Positions 7,708-15,582 of a stretch of 64,000 bases of DNA are shown here, piece by piece; positions within the stretch are counted from its first letter, which is position 1; every line of letters begins with the position of its first letter. The DNA is from Shewanella sp. 1CM18E. GTDB lineage: Bacteria > Pseudomonadota > Gammaproteobacteria > Enterobacterales > Shewanellaceae. Where the stretch lies: positions 1 through 64,000 of the forward strand of contig NZ_JALNTW010000019.1 of NCBI RefSeq assembly GCF_023161665.1. Reading direction: 5' to 3'. The notes beneath the pieces are model-generated. The model was not told the origin of the DNA and did no database searches. It worked only from the letters and a program-made list of their open reading frames with translations. The translations under genes were made by a program, and so were the position numbers.

Positions 7708-8385
7708 ATGAACGTATTAATGATACTGACTTCACACGACAAACTTGGCGACACCGGCCTGAAAACCGGGTTTTGGTTAGAAGAGTTTGCCAGTCCTTTT
7801 TACTGTTTCAAAGACCAAGGTTTTAACCTGACCTTAGCCTCACCAACAGGCGGACAACCACCACTTGATCCAAACAGTGAGCAGCCAGATTTTCAAACCG
7901 CTGCAACAGAACGCTTTAATCAAGACCCACAAGCTAAACAACAACTCGCTACAACTTTGGTGCTTGCCGATATTAACCCAGCTGATTACGACGCTATCTT
8001 TTATCCAGGTGGCCATGGTCCGTTATGGGATCTCACTAACGATGCCAACTCCATTGCATTGATAGAGGCTTTCCACCAAGCAAATAAGCCGGTTGGATTA
8101 GTGTGCCACGCTCCCGGCGCCCTTAAAAATGTCAAAGCTGCAGATGGCAGCCCTTTAGTCGCAGGCAAAAAAGTCACCGGCTTTACCAATAGCGAAGAAG
8201 CCGCGGTACAGCTTACCGATATCGTGCCATTTCTAGTTGAAGATATACTGCAGCAACATGGCGCTGATTACAGCAAAGGCGATGATTGGAGTAGCTACCT
8301 TGCGGTAGATGGCAACCTTATTACAGGTCAAAACCCAGCATCGTCAGAAGCCGTAGCTAACGAAATCATCAAGCAGCTTAAGTAA
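7708..8385 (+). CDS. DJ-1/PfpI-family protein (Hsp31/glyoxalase III-like)
   Basis: A 225-residue class I glutamine amidotransferase-fold protein of the DJ-1/PfpI group. Cys133-His134 in GLVCHAPGAL forms the nucleophile elbow, and Glu25/Glu26 near the N-terminus is the usual acidic partner. Hsp31-type relatives convert methylglyoxal to lactate without glutathione or act as chaperones/deglycases. The ATG at 7708 is chosen over one at 7675 because AAAAAGGA lies at good spacing and the family starts with a hydrophobic strand (MNVLMILTS). It lies 117 bp after yqhD and ahead of a GST, consistent with carbonyl detoxification. It is not a protease as far as the sequence shows. Confidence 0.85.
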   Translation: MNVLMILTSHDKLGDTGLKTGFWLEEFASPFYCFKDQGFNLTLASPTGGQPPLDPNSEQPDFQTAATERFNQDPQAKQQLATTLVLADINPADYDAIFYPGGHGPLWDLTNDANSIALIEAFHQANKPVGLVCHAPGALKNVKAADGSPLVAGKKVTGFTNSEEAAVQLTDIVPFLVEDILQQHGADYSKGDDWSSYLAVDGNLITGQNPASSEAVANEIIKQLK

Positions 8386-8411
8386 ACACGCTCCCTGAAA
8401 ACAGGGCGTGT
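8386..8411 (+). terminator. Hairpin between DJ-1 and GST genes
   Basis: ACACG...CCCTG pairs with CAGGG-CGTGT around an AAAA loop, with a two-base bulge. There is no T-run, so it may attenuate rather than end transcription into the GST gene. Confidence 0.4.
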
Positions 8412-8451
8412 CATGCGCTCTGGCTATCTTAGAATCAGCAAGGAATAAGTA

Positions 8452-9075
8452 ATGATCACACTGCACCATCTTAATAAATCACGTTCTAAACGTATTATCT
8501 GGCTTTTAGAGGAATTAGGGCTAGAGTACCAAATCAAGGCGTATCAACGTGACAGCCAAACCTTTTTGGCGCCACCTGAGCTCAAAGCGATTCATCCGCT
8601 GGGTAAGTCGCCGGTAATTGAGTATAACCAGCAAGTCATCGCCGAATCAGGCGCAATTACTGAATACTTAATTGATACTCATGCTGCAGGCATTTTAGCG
8701 CCAGAAAAAGGCAGCCCTGAATATGTTGAGTATCTGCAGTGGCTGCACTTTGCTGAAAGCTCAGCAATCTTGCCATTATTACTAAGAATGTTTGTCGCTA
8801 AAGATGGCTGCCAAACCAACTTTTTAGAAGGTTATGCCGCTGTTGAAACAGAAAAAATCCTTAGTTACGTTAATCAATCACTTGCAGGCAAGCGTTATCT
8901 AGTTGCCGATAAACTCACAGGCGCAGATATTATGATGTCGTTTATCGTTGAGTTACTCAGTCAAAGCGGTGAAGTGCAAAAGTACCCACATATTGCCGCG
9001 TATGCACAGCAGCTGAGTCAACATGACAATATCGCCAAGGCGACACAATTGGAGCAAGAGTACGACAAGAGCTAA
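8452..9075 (+). CDS. Glutathione S-transferase
   Basis: A 207-residue cytosolic GST. The thioredoxin-like N-terminal domain (residues 1-80) has the conserved cis-Pro/Val (GKSPVIEYN) and the glutathione-contacting ESGAITEYL motif. The helical C-terminal domain follows (about 90-200, with LTGADIMMSF). The active residue is probably Ser11 or nearby in NKSRSKR, as in beta/GstB-like enzymes. A GGAATAAGT ribosome site precedes the ATG. It lies downstream of yqhD and the DJ-1 gene on the same strand, adding conjugation to the aldehyde-reducing steps. Exact class and substrate cannot be told from sequence. Confidence 0.88.
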   Translation: MITLHHLNKSRSKRIIWLLEELGLEYQIKAYQRDSQTFLAPPELKAIHPLGKSPVIEYNQQVIAESGAITEYLIDTHAAGILAPEKGSPEYVEYLQWLHFAESSAILPLLLRMFVAKDGCQTNFLEGYAAVETEKILSYVNQSLAGKRYLVADKLTGADIMMSFIVELLSQSGEVQKYPHIAAYAQQLSQHDNIAKATQLEQEYDKS

Positions 9076-9093
9076 AGCTCGATATCGATACAA

Positions 9094-9124
9094 TAAAAAA
9101 GCAGCTAACAAGCTGCTTTTTTTT
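9094..9124. terminator. Bidirectional terminator after GST
   Basis: AAAAAAGCAGCT - AACA - AGCTGCTTTTTT: a 6-bp GC stem flanked by A- and T-runs, serving the GST gene and the convergent lysozyme-inhibitor gene. Confidence 0.88.
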
Positions 9125-9154
9125 ATATAATCCCACTTTGCCGCGACAGAGTAT

Positions 9155-9778
9155 TTACCGATGTAACTTACATTGATAGCTGTCACCTAAGTACTGCACA
9201 TTCGCCTCACCTTGGTGCTCCCAAAACTCAAAGTTACGCCCTTGATATTTTGCGCCGCTGCCGCTGCGAACATTACTCGCAAGCAATTGTTGATCAGCAA
9301 AAGTAAATACGCCTGTCACCGGATCTAACTGAGTGTAAAAAGCTGCTGTGATTGACGGATGTTGGCCACAATCAAAAACCGCTGTCGTTGATGCTTCAAT
9401 TAGGCCACCTGTAATTTGTAATTCAATAATCCGGCTTTGATAATTATCTAGCGTACATTGGCGTACATCGTGAGATTTCCAGCAATCATTACGGCCTTTT
9501 ATCCAACCTCGTTGCATCGCTTTAGGTTGCTCTGACGCCGGAATATTCACTAAGGCCTGTTGATATACCTGAGTCATTTTTCTATCTAATGCAGCCAGTT
9601 CTGCATCGTTGCAAATTAACGCTTCAACTTGGCCTGTAGCCTTGCTGCAGTCAAAACTTGGTGACTCAACAACTGCTTGCGACTCAGCTTTAGTGGTGGT
9701 GTCAGCCTCAGTACTCGACTCTGTCGACTGACAAGCCGCGAGTAATATCAAGCAACTACCCAGAATAGTTTTTTGCAT
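9155..9778 (-). CDS. Lipoprotein with LprI-like and MliC-like lysozyme-inhibitor domains
   Basis: A lipoprotein of about 207 residues. The signal peptide ends in the lipobox LLAAC, giving a lipidated Cys. After a Thr/Ser/Glu-rich linker, residues about 45-125 form an LprI/DUF1311 domain (FDCSKATGQVEALIC, then DNYQSRI). Residues about 132-207 form an MliC-like domain with paired cysteines (FDCG ... YQCKLHR). MliC proteins inhibit c-type lysozymes; LprI of Mycobacterium is also a lysozyme inhibitor. The fusion suggests a cell-envelope shield against host or predator lysozyme. The ATG at 9778 has a GGGGGA ribosome site 5 bases upstream; an ATG at 9799 is less likely because it delays the signal peptide. 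Confidence 0.82.
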   Translation of the reverse strand: MQKTILGSCLILLAACQSTESSTEADTTTKAESQAVVESPSFDCSKATGQVEALICNDAELAALDRKMTQVYQQALVNIPASEQPKAMQRGWIKGRNDCWKSHDVRQCTLDNYQSRIIELQITGGLIEASTTAVFDCGQHPSITAAFYTQLDPVTGVFTFADQQLLASNVRSGSGAKYQGRNFEFWEHQGEANVQYLGDSYQCKLHR

Positions 9779-9812
9779 CAAATCCCCCAATAACCCCATC
9801 CGTTAAATATCG

Positions 9813-10397
9813 TTACTCACCACACTCTGACAAATCAACACCGACAATGGGTAGCACGCCCTTTTGAGTAACATTATTGCCGTTCGGGGTGAAATAATAC
9901 AAATAGCATTGATCACGATTAAGATTATTTCCGCGCGGAAAAATAACAAAGCCTCTTCCAACAGTGGCAGTAGTTAAGCCTCGACGGGTAAACCAGCGTA
10001 AGTTGGTATTTCGGGCGCACCAAACTGTATCAGAGTTTGCCTCTGTACATTGATTAGAGGTGATATAAGTCACTGAGTCAATATCGACTAAATAAGCGAA
10101 AGTGTTGTTCCAGCGCCCATCAGGATAATGCGCTCGCACCCTAATACTTTGGCCATCCTCTAAGGTAAATCGGTTTTGCGCATTATTGAGGTTTTCAGGC
10201 CTTAGCTCTATTTGCGCCGCCACTAAATCCCGCGCCGAAGCAATACTCGCTTTCATACCTTTAAGCACAGCGGTGTCGGCGTCTGTTCTAAAATCCAAGA
10301 ACTTAGGTAACGCCACCACAGCTAAAATACCCAGCACGATAATCACCACGACGAGTTCAATTAAGGTAAATCCCTTAAATTTTCCATGTTGTGTCAT
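9813..10397 (-). CDS. Type IV pilin-like (prepilin) protein
   Basis: A 194-residue protein with a class III signal: short basic leader MTQHGKFKG, cleavage before FTLIELVVV, Glu5 of the mature protein, then one hydrophobic helix. The globular part has two Cys pairs (around NQCTE/VWCA and DQCYL/LSECGE) that could form disulfides. The pattern resembles MSHA-type or pseudopilin-like proteins. No prepilin peptidase, ATPase or other pilus gene is adjacent, so it would use an assembly system encoded elsewhere. Whether it is a major, minor or pseudopilin is not clear. Confidence 0.85.
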   Translation of the reverse strand: MTQHGKFKGFTLIELVVVIIVLGILAVVALPKFLDFRTDADTAVLKGMKASIASARDLVAAQIELRPENLNNAQNRFTLEDGQSIRVRAHYPDGRWNNTFAYLVDIDSVTYITSNQCTEANSDTVWCARNTNLRWFTRRGLTTATVGRGFVIFPRGNNLNRDQCYLYYFTPNGNNVTQKGVLPIVGVDLSECGE

Positions 10398-10596
10398 TGA
10401 TTTATATCCCGCCTCTTTCTCACTGTTAATTTCATAATACTTATAGCTAGTTAATTGATAGCTATTTTACCACTTAAAGATAGCAAGTTTTTTTGTCTGT
10501 TACTTTTTCTCTAACTTATCAGGATAAACTCCATGATTTTTTCGACAAAAAACGCTAATCTCTGATGATTACAACTCTGTAACATAGGATGTCACA

Positions 10597-11142
10597 ATGC
10601 GTGTAGCTTTAATACTGCTCATATTACTGAGTGCAACGTTTGCTCATGCAACCGTGTATAAGTGGGTTGATGAAAACGGCAAGGTGCACTTCTCTGACGA
10701 ACCGATTAAAAATGCTGAGGTGGTCGAGTTTAAAGAGAACACTCAAAACAACATCAAGCTTCCCGAAGTCACAGTGATACCTAGCGCCCCTAGCGAGCCA
10801 GAAGAAAAAGCTATCGACTATAAGATGAGCATCGTCTCGCCGACAGAAGAGGAGTCAGTTCGTAATAATGAAGGTGATGTTACTATTATCACCAATATCA
10901 CCCCACAACTTGCTTCAACCCATCAACTCGGCCTATTTATGGACGGCAAACAAATGGGCAGCAAGCAAACCATAGGTTTATTCAAACTCACCAATATTGA
11001 TCGCGGCGAACATAACTTTGTGGTTAAAGCCTTTGATAAGAACGGCAAAAAACTTGCATCCACTCCATCAAGAAAGATATTTGTTCACCGGACAAGTGTA
11101 AATCAACCTAGGTTTATTAGGCCACAGCCAAGAAATAACTAA
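10597..11142 (+). CDS. Secreted DUF4124-domain protein
   Basis: A 181-residue protein with a signal peptide (cleaved near AHA at residue 18). It opens directly with a DUF4124 domain (TVYKWVDENGKVHFSDEP), a short beta-rich periplasmic module of unknown function. The C-terminal part (about 70-165) looks like an Ig-like fold (SIVSPTEEESVRNNEGDVTI, then DRGEHNFVVKAFDKNGK). It precedes glnL on the same strand by 152 bp, with an NtrC box between them. Linkage to nitrogen control is positional only. Confidence 0.8.
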   Translation: MRVALILLILLSATFAHATVYKWVDENGKVHFSDEPIKNAEVVEFKENTQNNIKLPEVTVIPSAPSEPEEKAIDYKMSIVSPTEEESVRNNEGDVTIITNITPQLASTHQLGLFMDGKQMGSKQTIGLFKLTNIDRGEHNFVVKAFDKNGKKLASTPSRKIFVHRTSVNQPRFIRPQPRNN

Positions 11143-11215
11143 TAAAACCCTATAAATAGATAAACTTAGGATTAGCTTGATTTAGTCTACATTCCGATGA
11201 TGTCTAGTTGCAGCT

Positions 11216-11232
11216 TGCACCAACTTGGTGCA
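11216..11232. promoter_or_regulatory. NtrC (NRI) binding site before glnL
   Basis: TGCACC-AACTT-GGTGCA, a perfect match to the NtrC consensus TGCACC-N5-GGTGCA, 63 bp before the glnL ATG. A further GGTGCA half-site lies at 11257-11262. No convincing sigma-54 -24/-12 element was found, so autorepression of a sigma-70 promoter, as at E. coli glnLp, is the likely role. Confidence 0.88.
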
Positions 11233-11294
11233 CCATAGCAGTGCAAGCAACTTAACTGCCCAAACTGGTGCAAACGCATATTTCGGAGTAACTG

Positions 11295-12335
11295 ATGGAT
11301 ACAAATTTATTGCTCAATCATCTTGTAACGGCTGTGCTCGTTATCAATGAAGAGCTTGAGTTACTCTATGTCAATGCTGCCACTGAGCAGCTACTCGGTG
11401 TTGGCAGTAGTCGTCTAACCGAGCAAGCTCTACCTGAGTATTACCAACTGCTTGGGGTTGAGCCACAAGTGCTCAAAGTTGCTATTCGCGACGGACAAGG
11501 CCTAAGTATCAATACCGTGCCATTAGTCACCATTGATGGCCAACAACACACGGTTGATGTCACCCTAACTCCGCTTGAGAACGAGAAAAACCTCGCCCTA
11601 ATTGAACTACGCCAAGTGGATCAACAGCGCCGTATTCATCAGCAATTAACTCAAGATGCACAGCAACAAGCAGCGCAATATTTAGTGCGTAACCTTGCTC
11701 ACGAGATCAAAAATCCGTTAGGTGGTTTACGTGGCGCAGCGCAGTTGTTATCTCGGGAATTAAAAGAGCCTGAGCTAAACGAATTTACCGACTTAATTAT
11801 CGAGCAAGCCGACCGCTTACGCAGCCTAGTTGACCGTTTACTTGGGCCACAAAAGCCGACACAACATAGCTTGTACAATATTCACGAAGTGATCCAAAAG
11901 GTCGTAAAGCTGGTAAATGTCACTTTGCCTGCCAATATCTTGTTAACCCAAGACTACGACCCATCAATACCCGATATTGAAATGGATCCTGATCAGCTAC
12001 AACAAGCTATTTTAAATATCGTGCAAAATGCCATACAGGCGCTTGAGCCGCTAGGCGGCAATATTCGCTTAAAAACCCGCACTCAACACCAGATCACTAT
12101 AGGCACTAAGCGCCACAAATTAGTGTTGATGTTGTCGGTGATTGACGACGGCCCCGGCATTCAACCTGAGCTAATGGACACACTTTTCTACCCTATGGTT
12201 ACTGGGCGTGAACAAGGCTCAGGCTTAGGCTTATCCATTGCGCATAACTTTGCTCGATTACATGGCGGCCGCATAGATTGCGACTCAACGGTCGGTCATA
12301 CCGAATTTACCATCACCTTACCCATCAATAGTTAA
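11295..12335 (+). CDS. glnL: Nitrogen regulation sensor histidine kinase NtrB (NRII)
   Basis: A 346-residue soluble sensor kinase. An N-terminal PAS domain (about 5-115) is followed by the dimerisation/phosphorylation helix with His136 in LVRNLAHEIKNPLGG. The ATP-binding domain has N (IVQNAIQAL), G1 (DDGPGI) and G2 (GSGLGLSIA) boxes. NtrB phosphorylates NtrC when nitrogen is short and dephosphorylates it when PII is bound. It is 17 bp ahead of glnG, forming the standard glnLG pair. glnA is not in the window; a DUF4124 gene is upstream. A perfect NtrC box sits in the promoter region. Confidence 0.95.
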   Translation: MDTNLLLNHLVTAVLVINEELELLYVNAATEQLLGVGSSRLTEQALPEYYQLLGVEPQVLKVAIRDGQGLSINTVPLVTIDGQQHTVDVTLTPLENEKNLALIELRQVDQQRRIHQQLTQDAQQQAAQYLVRNLAHEIKNPLGGLRGAAQLLSRELKEPELNEFTDLIIEQADRLRSLVDRLLGPQKPTQHSLYNIHEVIQKVVKLVNVTLPANILLTQDYDPSIPDIEMDPDQLQQAILNIVQNAIQALEPLGGNIRLKTRTQHQITIGTKRHKLVLMLSVIDDGPGIQPELMDTLFYPMVTGREQGSGLGLSIAHNFARLHGGRIDCDSTVGHTEFTITLPINS

Positions 12336-12352
12336 TAAGAGGAATACACTCA

Positions 12353-13759
12353 ATGACTGAACAAGTTTGGATCCTCGACGACGATAGCTCGATTCGCTGG
12401 GTATTAGAAAGAGCGCTGCAAAGTGCCAAGTTTAGTAGCGCAAGTTTTGCCGCTGCCGAGTCACTCTGGGAAGCGTTAGAAATGGCGCAGCCGCAAGTGA
12501 TTGTATCTGACATCCGTATGCCGGGCACAGATGGACTCACCCTGCTTGAGCGCCTACAAAATCATTATCCGCACATTCCGGTAATTATCATGACTGCACA
12601 TTCAGATCTTGATAGTGCCGTTAGTGCTTACCAAGCCGGTGCATTTGAATATTTGCCCAAACCATTTGATATTGACGAAGCTATCTCTCTGGTCGATCGC
12701 GCACTGACTCATGCTAAAGAGCAATCATCGAGCGCAACGGTTAGCGAGCCTTTAATCGCCACTCCCGAAATCATTGGTGAAGCGCCAGCAATGCAAGAAG
12801 TGTTTCGCGCCATTGGTCGCCTTTCGCGCTCATCAATTAGCGTATTGATTAATGGCCAATCTGGTACCGGTAAAGAGCTGGTCGCTAGCGCACTGCACAA
12901 GCACAGCCCACGTAAGGATAAGCCCTTTATTGCCATCAATATGGCAGCAATCCCTAAAGATCTGATTGAATCTGAGCTTTTTGGCCATGAAAAAGGCGCC
13001 TTTACTGGTGCAGGCAGTGTGCGTCAAGGTCGCTTTGAGCAAGCCAATGGCGGCACGCTATTTTTAGATGAAATCGGTGATATGCCACTCGATGTGCAAA
13101 CTCGCCTATTACGAGTACTGGCTGATGGTCAATTTTACCGGGTGGGCGGTCACTCGCCAGTGCAAGTTGATGTACGTATTATTGCCGCGACTCACCAAGA
13201 TCTAGAGCAACTGGTGCATCAAGGCGATTTTCGTGAAGATCTGTTCCATCGTTTAAACGTTATTCGCGTGCATTTACCGCCGCTATCTCAGCGCCGTGAA
13301 GATATTCCCCAGCTTGCACGTCACTTTTTGATGATTGCTGCAAAAGAGATTGCCGTTGAACCTAAAGTGCTCACTAAAGAGACTGCAACTAAGCTCTCGC
13401 AGCTACCTTGGCCTGGTAATGTCAGACAACTCGAAAACACCTGCCGTTGGTTAACCGTGATGGCGTCGGGGCAAGAGATTTTACCGCTCGACCTGCCACC
13501 AGAGTTATTACAAGAACCTAAGGTAAACGCTAAAGCGACCGATAGAAACGACTGGCAAGACGCGCTTAAGCTATTTATCGACCAGCGACTAAGTGAAGGT
13601 GACAGTGATTTATTAACTGAAGTGCAGCCCGCTTTTGAGCGCATTTTATTAGAAACCGCCCTTAAGCATACTCACGGCCACAAACAAGAAGCCGCGAAAC
13701 GTTTAGGCTGGGGACGTAATACCCTAACCCGTAAGCTCAAAGAGCTTGAGATGGATTAA
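12353..13759 (+). CDS. glnG: Nitrogen regulation response regulator NtrC (NRI)
   Basis: A 468-residue sigma-54 activator with three domains. The receiver (1-120) has phospho-acceptor Asp53 in SDIRMPG. The AAA+ domain (about 140-380) has Walker A GQSGTGKE, the sigma-54 contact loop GAFTGA and Walker B GGTLFLDEIGD. The C-terminal Fis-type helix-turn-helix has KQEAAKRLGWGRNTLTRKL. It activates nitrogen-starvation genes such as glnA. It is cotranscribed with glnL and followed by a hairpin repeat and a strong terminator. All family motifs are intact. Confidence 0.96.
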   Translation: MTEQVWILDDDSSIRWVLERALQSAKFSSASFAAAESLWEALEMAQPQVIVSDIRMPGTDGLTLLERLQNHYPHIPVIIMTAHSDLDSAVSAYQAGAFEYLPKPFDIDEAISLVDRALTHAKEQSSSATVSEPLIATPEIIGEAPAMQEVFRAIGRLSRSSISVLINGQSGTGKELVASALHKHSPRKDKPFIAINMAAIPKDLIESELFGHEKGAFTGAGSVRQGRFEQANGGTLFLDEIGDMPLDVQTRLLRVLADGQFYRVGGHSPVQVDVRIIAATHQDLEQLVHQGDFREDLFHRLNVIRVHLPPLSQRREDIPQLARHFLMIAAKEIAVEPKVLTKETATKLSQLPWPGNVRQLENTCRWLTVMASGQEILPLDLPPELLQEPKVNAKATDRNDWQDALKLFIDQRLSEGDSDLLTEVQPAFERILLETALKHTHGHKQEAAKRLGWGRNTLTRKLKELEMD

Positions 13760-13779
13760 CCCTATCTAAAGTAAAAGAT

Positions 13780-13813
13780 CCACCTACTGAAGTAGGTGGT
13801 TTAGGGCTGAAAA
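13780..13813. repeat. 34-bp hairpin repeat, copy 2
   Basis: Identical over 34 bases to 39-72: CCACCTAC-TGAA-GTAGGTGG plus a TTTAGGGCTGAAAA tail. It lies 20 bp after the glnG stop and just before a true rho-independent terminator, so it is not needed for termination here. Confidence 0.7.
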
Positions 13814-13814
13814 C

Positions 13815-13846
13815 AAAAAAGGATATCCACTGGATATCCTTTTTTA
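13815..13846. terminator. Bidirectional terminator between glnG and fieF
   Basis: AAAAAA-GGATATCC-ACT-GGATATCC-TTTTTT: an 8-bp perfect stem flanked by A- and T-runs, between the convergent glnG and fieF genes. Confidence 0.92.
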
Positions 13847-13855
13847 TTGGCCCAA

Positions 13856-14725
13856 TTACACTGGGTCTTGGTGAATAATCACCTCTGATTCAACAAACTC
13901 TGCCCGTACTCGTTCAGAGGTTGCGACCGCAATTTTGTGGGCTTGATGCAAGCTCAAATCACCGTCTAACTCTAGGTGAAACTGAATAAACATGGTCTTG
14001 CCTGACTCACGAGTACGTAAGTCATGGATGCCTTTCACCTGCGGATCTTGCTCAGCAATCTCGGTGATTTTAGCGCGAGTTTCATCATCAAGCTCTCTAT
14101 CAAGCAGTGATTGCACCGAACGATAAGCCAAACCAATAGCTTGCTGACCGATAAACAACGCAATTAATAACGCAAATAAGCCATCAGCCCACCACCAGCC
14201 ATATTGTGATAACACTAAAGCCAATAGCACAGCAGCATTTAAAAATAGATCTGACTTATAGTGCAGTGAGTCGGCTTCGACCACAGTACTAGAGGTGGCT
14301 GCTAACGCTCTTTTTTGCAGCATAACTAACGCGAATGTCAGTGCAATTGCGATAACAGAGACCACTACACCTAAGGTTGCGTGCTTAACCTCAACCGGGT
14401 TAATTAAGCGCTCACCACCATGGAAAAACAGCAAAAATGCCGAGCCGAGAATAAAGGCAGATTGTGCTAATGCAGCTAATGGCTCAGCTTTACCATGACC
14501 ATATCTATGATCTTGATCGGCAGGCACAATGGCGTAGCGGATAGCGATAAAATTAACGATAGATGCTAACGCATCAGCAAACGAGTCGGTTAGCGATGCC
14601 AACATACTGGCTGAGCCAGAATACATCCAAGCGCCAAGCTTGATGATAATAAGGGTTAAGGCAGTCGCAACCGCAGCGCGGCTCGCCAGCTTAACCCAGA
14701 AATCGTATTGGGAAGTGTCATTCAT
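13856..14725 (-). CDS. fieF: Cation diffusion facilitator FieF/YiiP
   Basis: A 289-residue inner-membrane antiporter exporting divalent metals (Zn, Fe, Cd) in exchange for protons. Six membrane helices are followed by a cytoplasmic ferredoxin-like domain. The transport site is Asp47/Asp51 (TDSFADA) and His154/Asp158 (LHYKSD), matching E. coli FieF D45/D49 and H153/D157. DHRYGHGKAE (71-80) contains the interface metal residues. It lies downstream of cpxP on the same strand, the cpxP-fieF order seen in E. coli. A 13-bp hairpin sits between them. Confidence 0.93.
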   Translation of the reverse strand: MNDTSQYDFWVKLASRAAVATALTLIIIKLGAWMYSGSASMLASLTDSFADALASIVNFIAIRYAIVPADQDHRYGHGKAEPLAALAQSAFILGSAFLLFFHGGERLINPVEVKHATLGVVVSVIAIALTFALVMLQKRALAATSSTVVEADSLHYKSDLFLNAAVLLALVLSQYGWWWADGLFALLIALFIGQQAIGLAYRSVQSLLDRELDDETRAKITEIAEQDPQVKGIHDLRTRESGKTMFIQFHLELDGDLSLHQAHKIAVATSERVRAEFVESEVIIHQDPV

Positions 14726-14818
14726 AAAATCTGTTTACTGATAAAGTAAGGGAAGCACAGATCTTAAGTTTATAACAACTAGAGTAAAAATCGGGTGATT
14801 TCCCTCAAGTTAATATCA

Positions 14819-14851
14819 ATCACCACAATAGAAAAAAGCTATTGTGGTGAT
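14819..14851. other. 13-bp hairpin between cpxP and fieF
   Basis: ATCACCACAATAG pairs perfectly with CTATTGTGGTGAT around a 7-base loop. Read on the minus strand it follows cpxP but has no T-run, so it may protect or attenuate a cpxP-fieF transcript rather than end it. Confidence 0.5.
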
Positions 14852-14868
14852 GGATAAAAAGCAGCTAA

Positions 14869-15348
14869 TTATCTTTTATGATGCTTAGCAAAACGCTTTT
14901 GGAATTTTTCTTGCTGCTCAGGCGTTAGCAATTGGTACGCTTGGTTTTGCAGCTTCAACATATCAACTGCTTTTTGCTGACGTGCTTCTTGCTTAGCAGC
15001 CAATGCTTGTCTTACCGCATCTTCACTGAAGTTAGTTGTAGTGATGAACTCTAGCATTTGCGCTTTTTGCGCAGCACGCTCTTCTTTAGAAGGACGGTTT
15101 TGCTTCATTTCATCACGGTGTGCACTAAATAGCGCTTTCATTTCAGTTTTTTGCTGATCTGTAAGATCTAAACCGCGGAACATTTTACGTAAATCATGGT
15201 GACCACCATGCTTACCTTTCATTTGGTGATAACCTTGCTTACCATCACGTGAGCCGTGGTGTTCATCAGCTGCGCTAACGCCAGCAGTTAATAATGCAGT
15301 ACTGGCAACAACGGCAAGCAAGCCTGCTTTAAATGTGTTCTTTTTCAT
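14869..15348 (-). CDS. cpxP: CpxP/Spy-family periplasmic stress protein
   Basis: A 159-residue protein with a signal peptide (cleaved near VSAAD at residue 27). The mature protein is helical, basic and His-rich at the start (GHHDLRKMF). It carries the LTxxQ signatures of the CpxP/Spy family: LTDQQKTEM near residue 61 and LTPEQQEKF near residue 142. CpxP binds the CpxA sensor and misfolded proteins and is itself induced by CpxR. It is divergent from cpxRA with a CpxR box between, the same arrangement as in E. coli. A general Spy-like chaperone is the alternative. Confidence 0.85.
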   Translation of the reverse strand: MKKNTFKAGLLAVVASTALLTAGVSAADEHHGSRDGKQGYHQMKGKHGGHHDLRKMFRGLDLTDQQKTEMKALFSAHRDEMKQNRPSKEERAAQKAQMLEFITTTNFSEDAVRQALAAKQEARQQKAVDMLKLQNQAYQLLTPEQQEKFQKRFAKHHKR

Positions 15349-15442
15349 CTTGGTAGCCTCAATTAAATGTGCCTAGCCCTGCTAAGCTTGATTTGACGCT
15401 TACAAGTGTAGCCAGCCCAATGTAAGGTAGGGTTTATTTAGC

Positions 15443-15457
15443 GTAAAGCTCTGTAAA
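15443..15457. promoter_or_regulatory. CpxR box between cpxP and cpxR
   Basis: GTAAA-GCTCT-GTAAA, a perfect tandem CpxR site (GTAAA-N5-GTAA(A)), 95 bp upstream of cpxP and 126 bp upstream of cpxR. A second pair of GTAAA elements at 15558-15573 has 6-base spacing and overlaps the cpxR leader; it is weaker. Confidence 0.85.
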
Positions 15458-15582
15458 GCAGTTTAAATAATGTCATTGCATGCTAGAGAATCGCAATCTT
15501 TACGTAGCATTACACTCCTTAACTGCAATTGACATCAAACAAGGTATACTCGCCATAGTAAAGGTAGAGTAAAAGGGTACAT

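Noticed and set aside
11142..11294. Sigma-54 promoter before glnL
   Set aside because: No TGGCAC-N5-TTGCA-like element at correct spacing; only the NtrC box is convincing.
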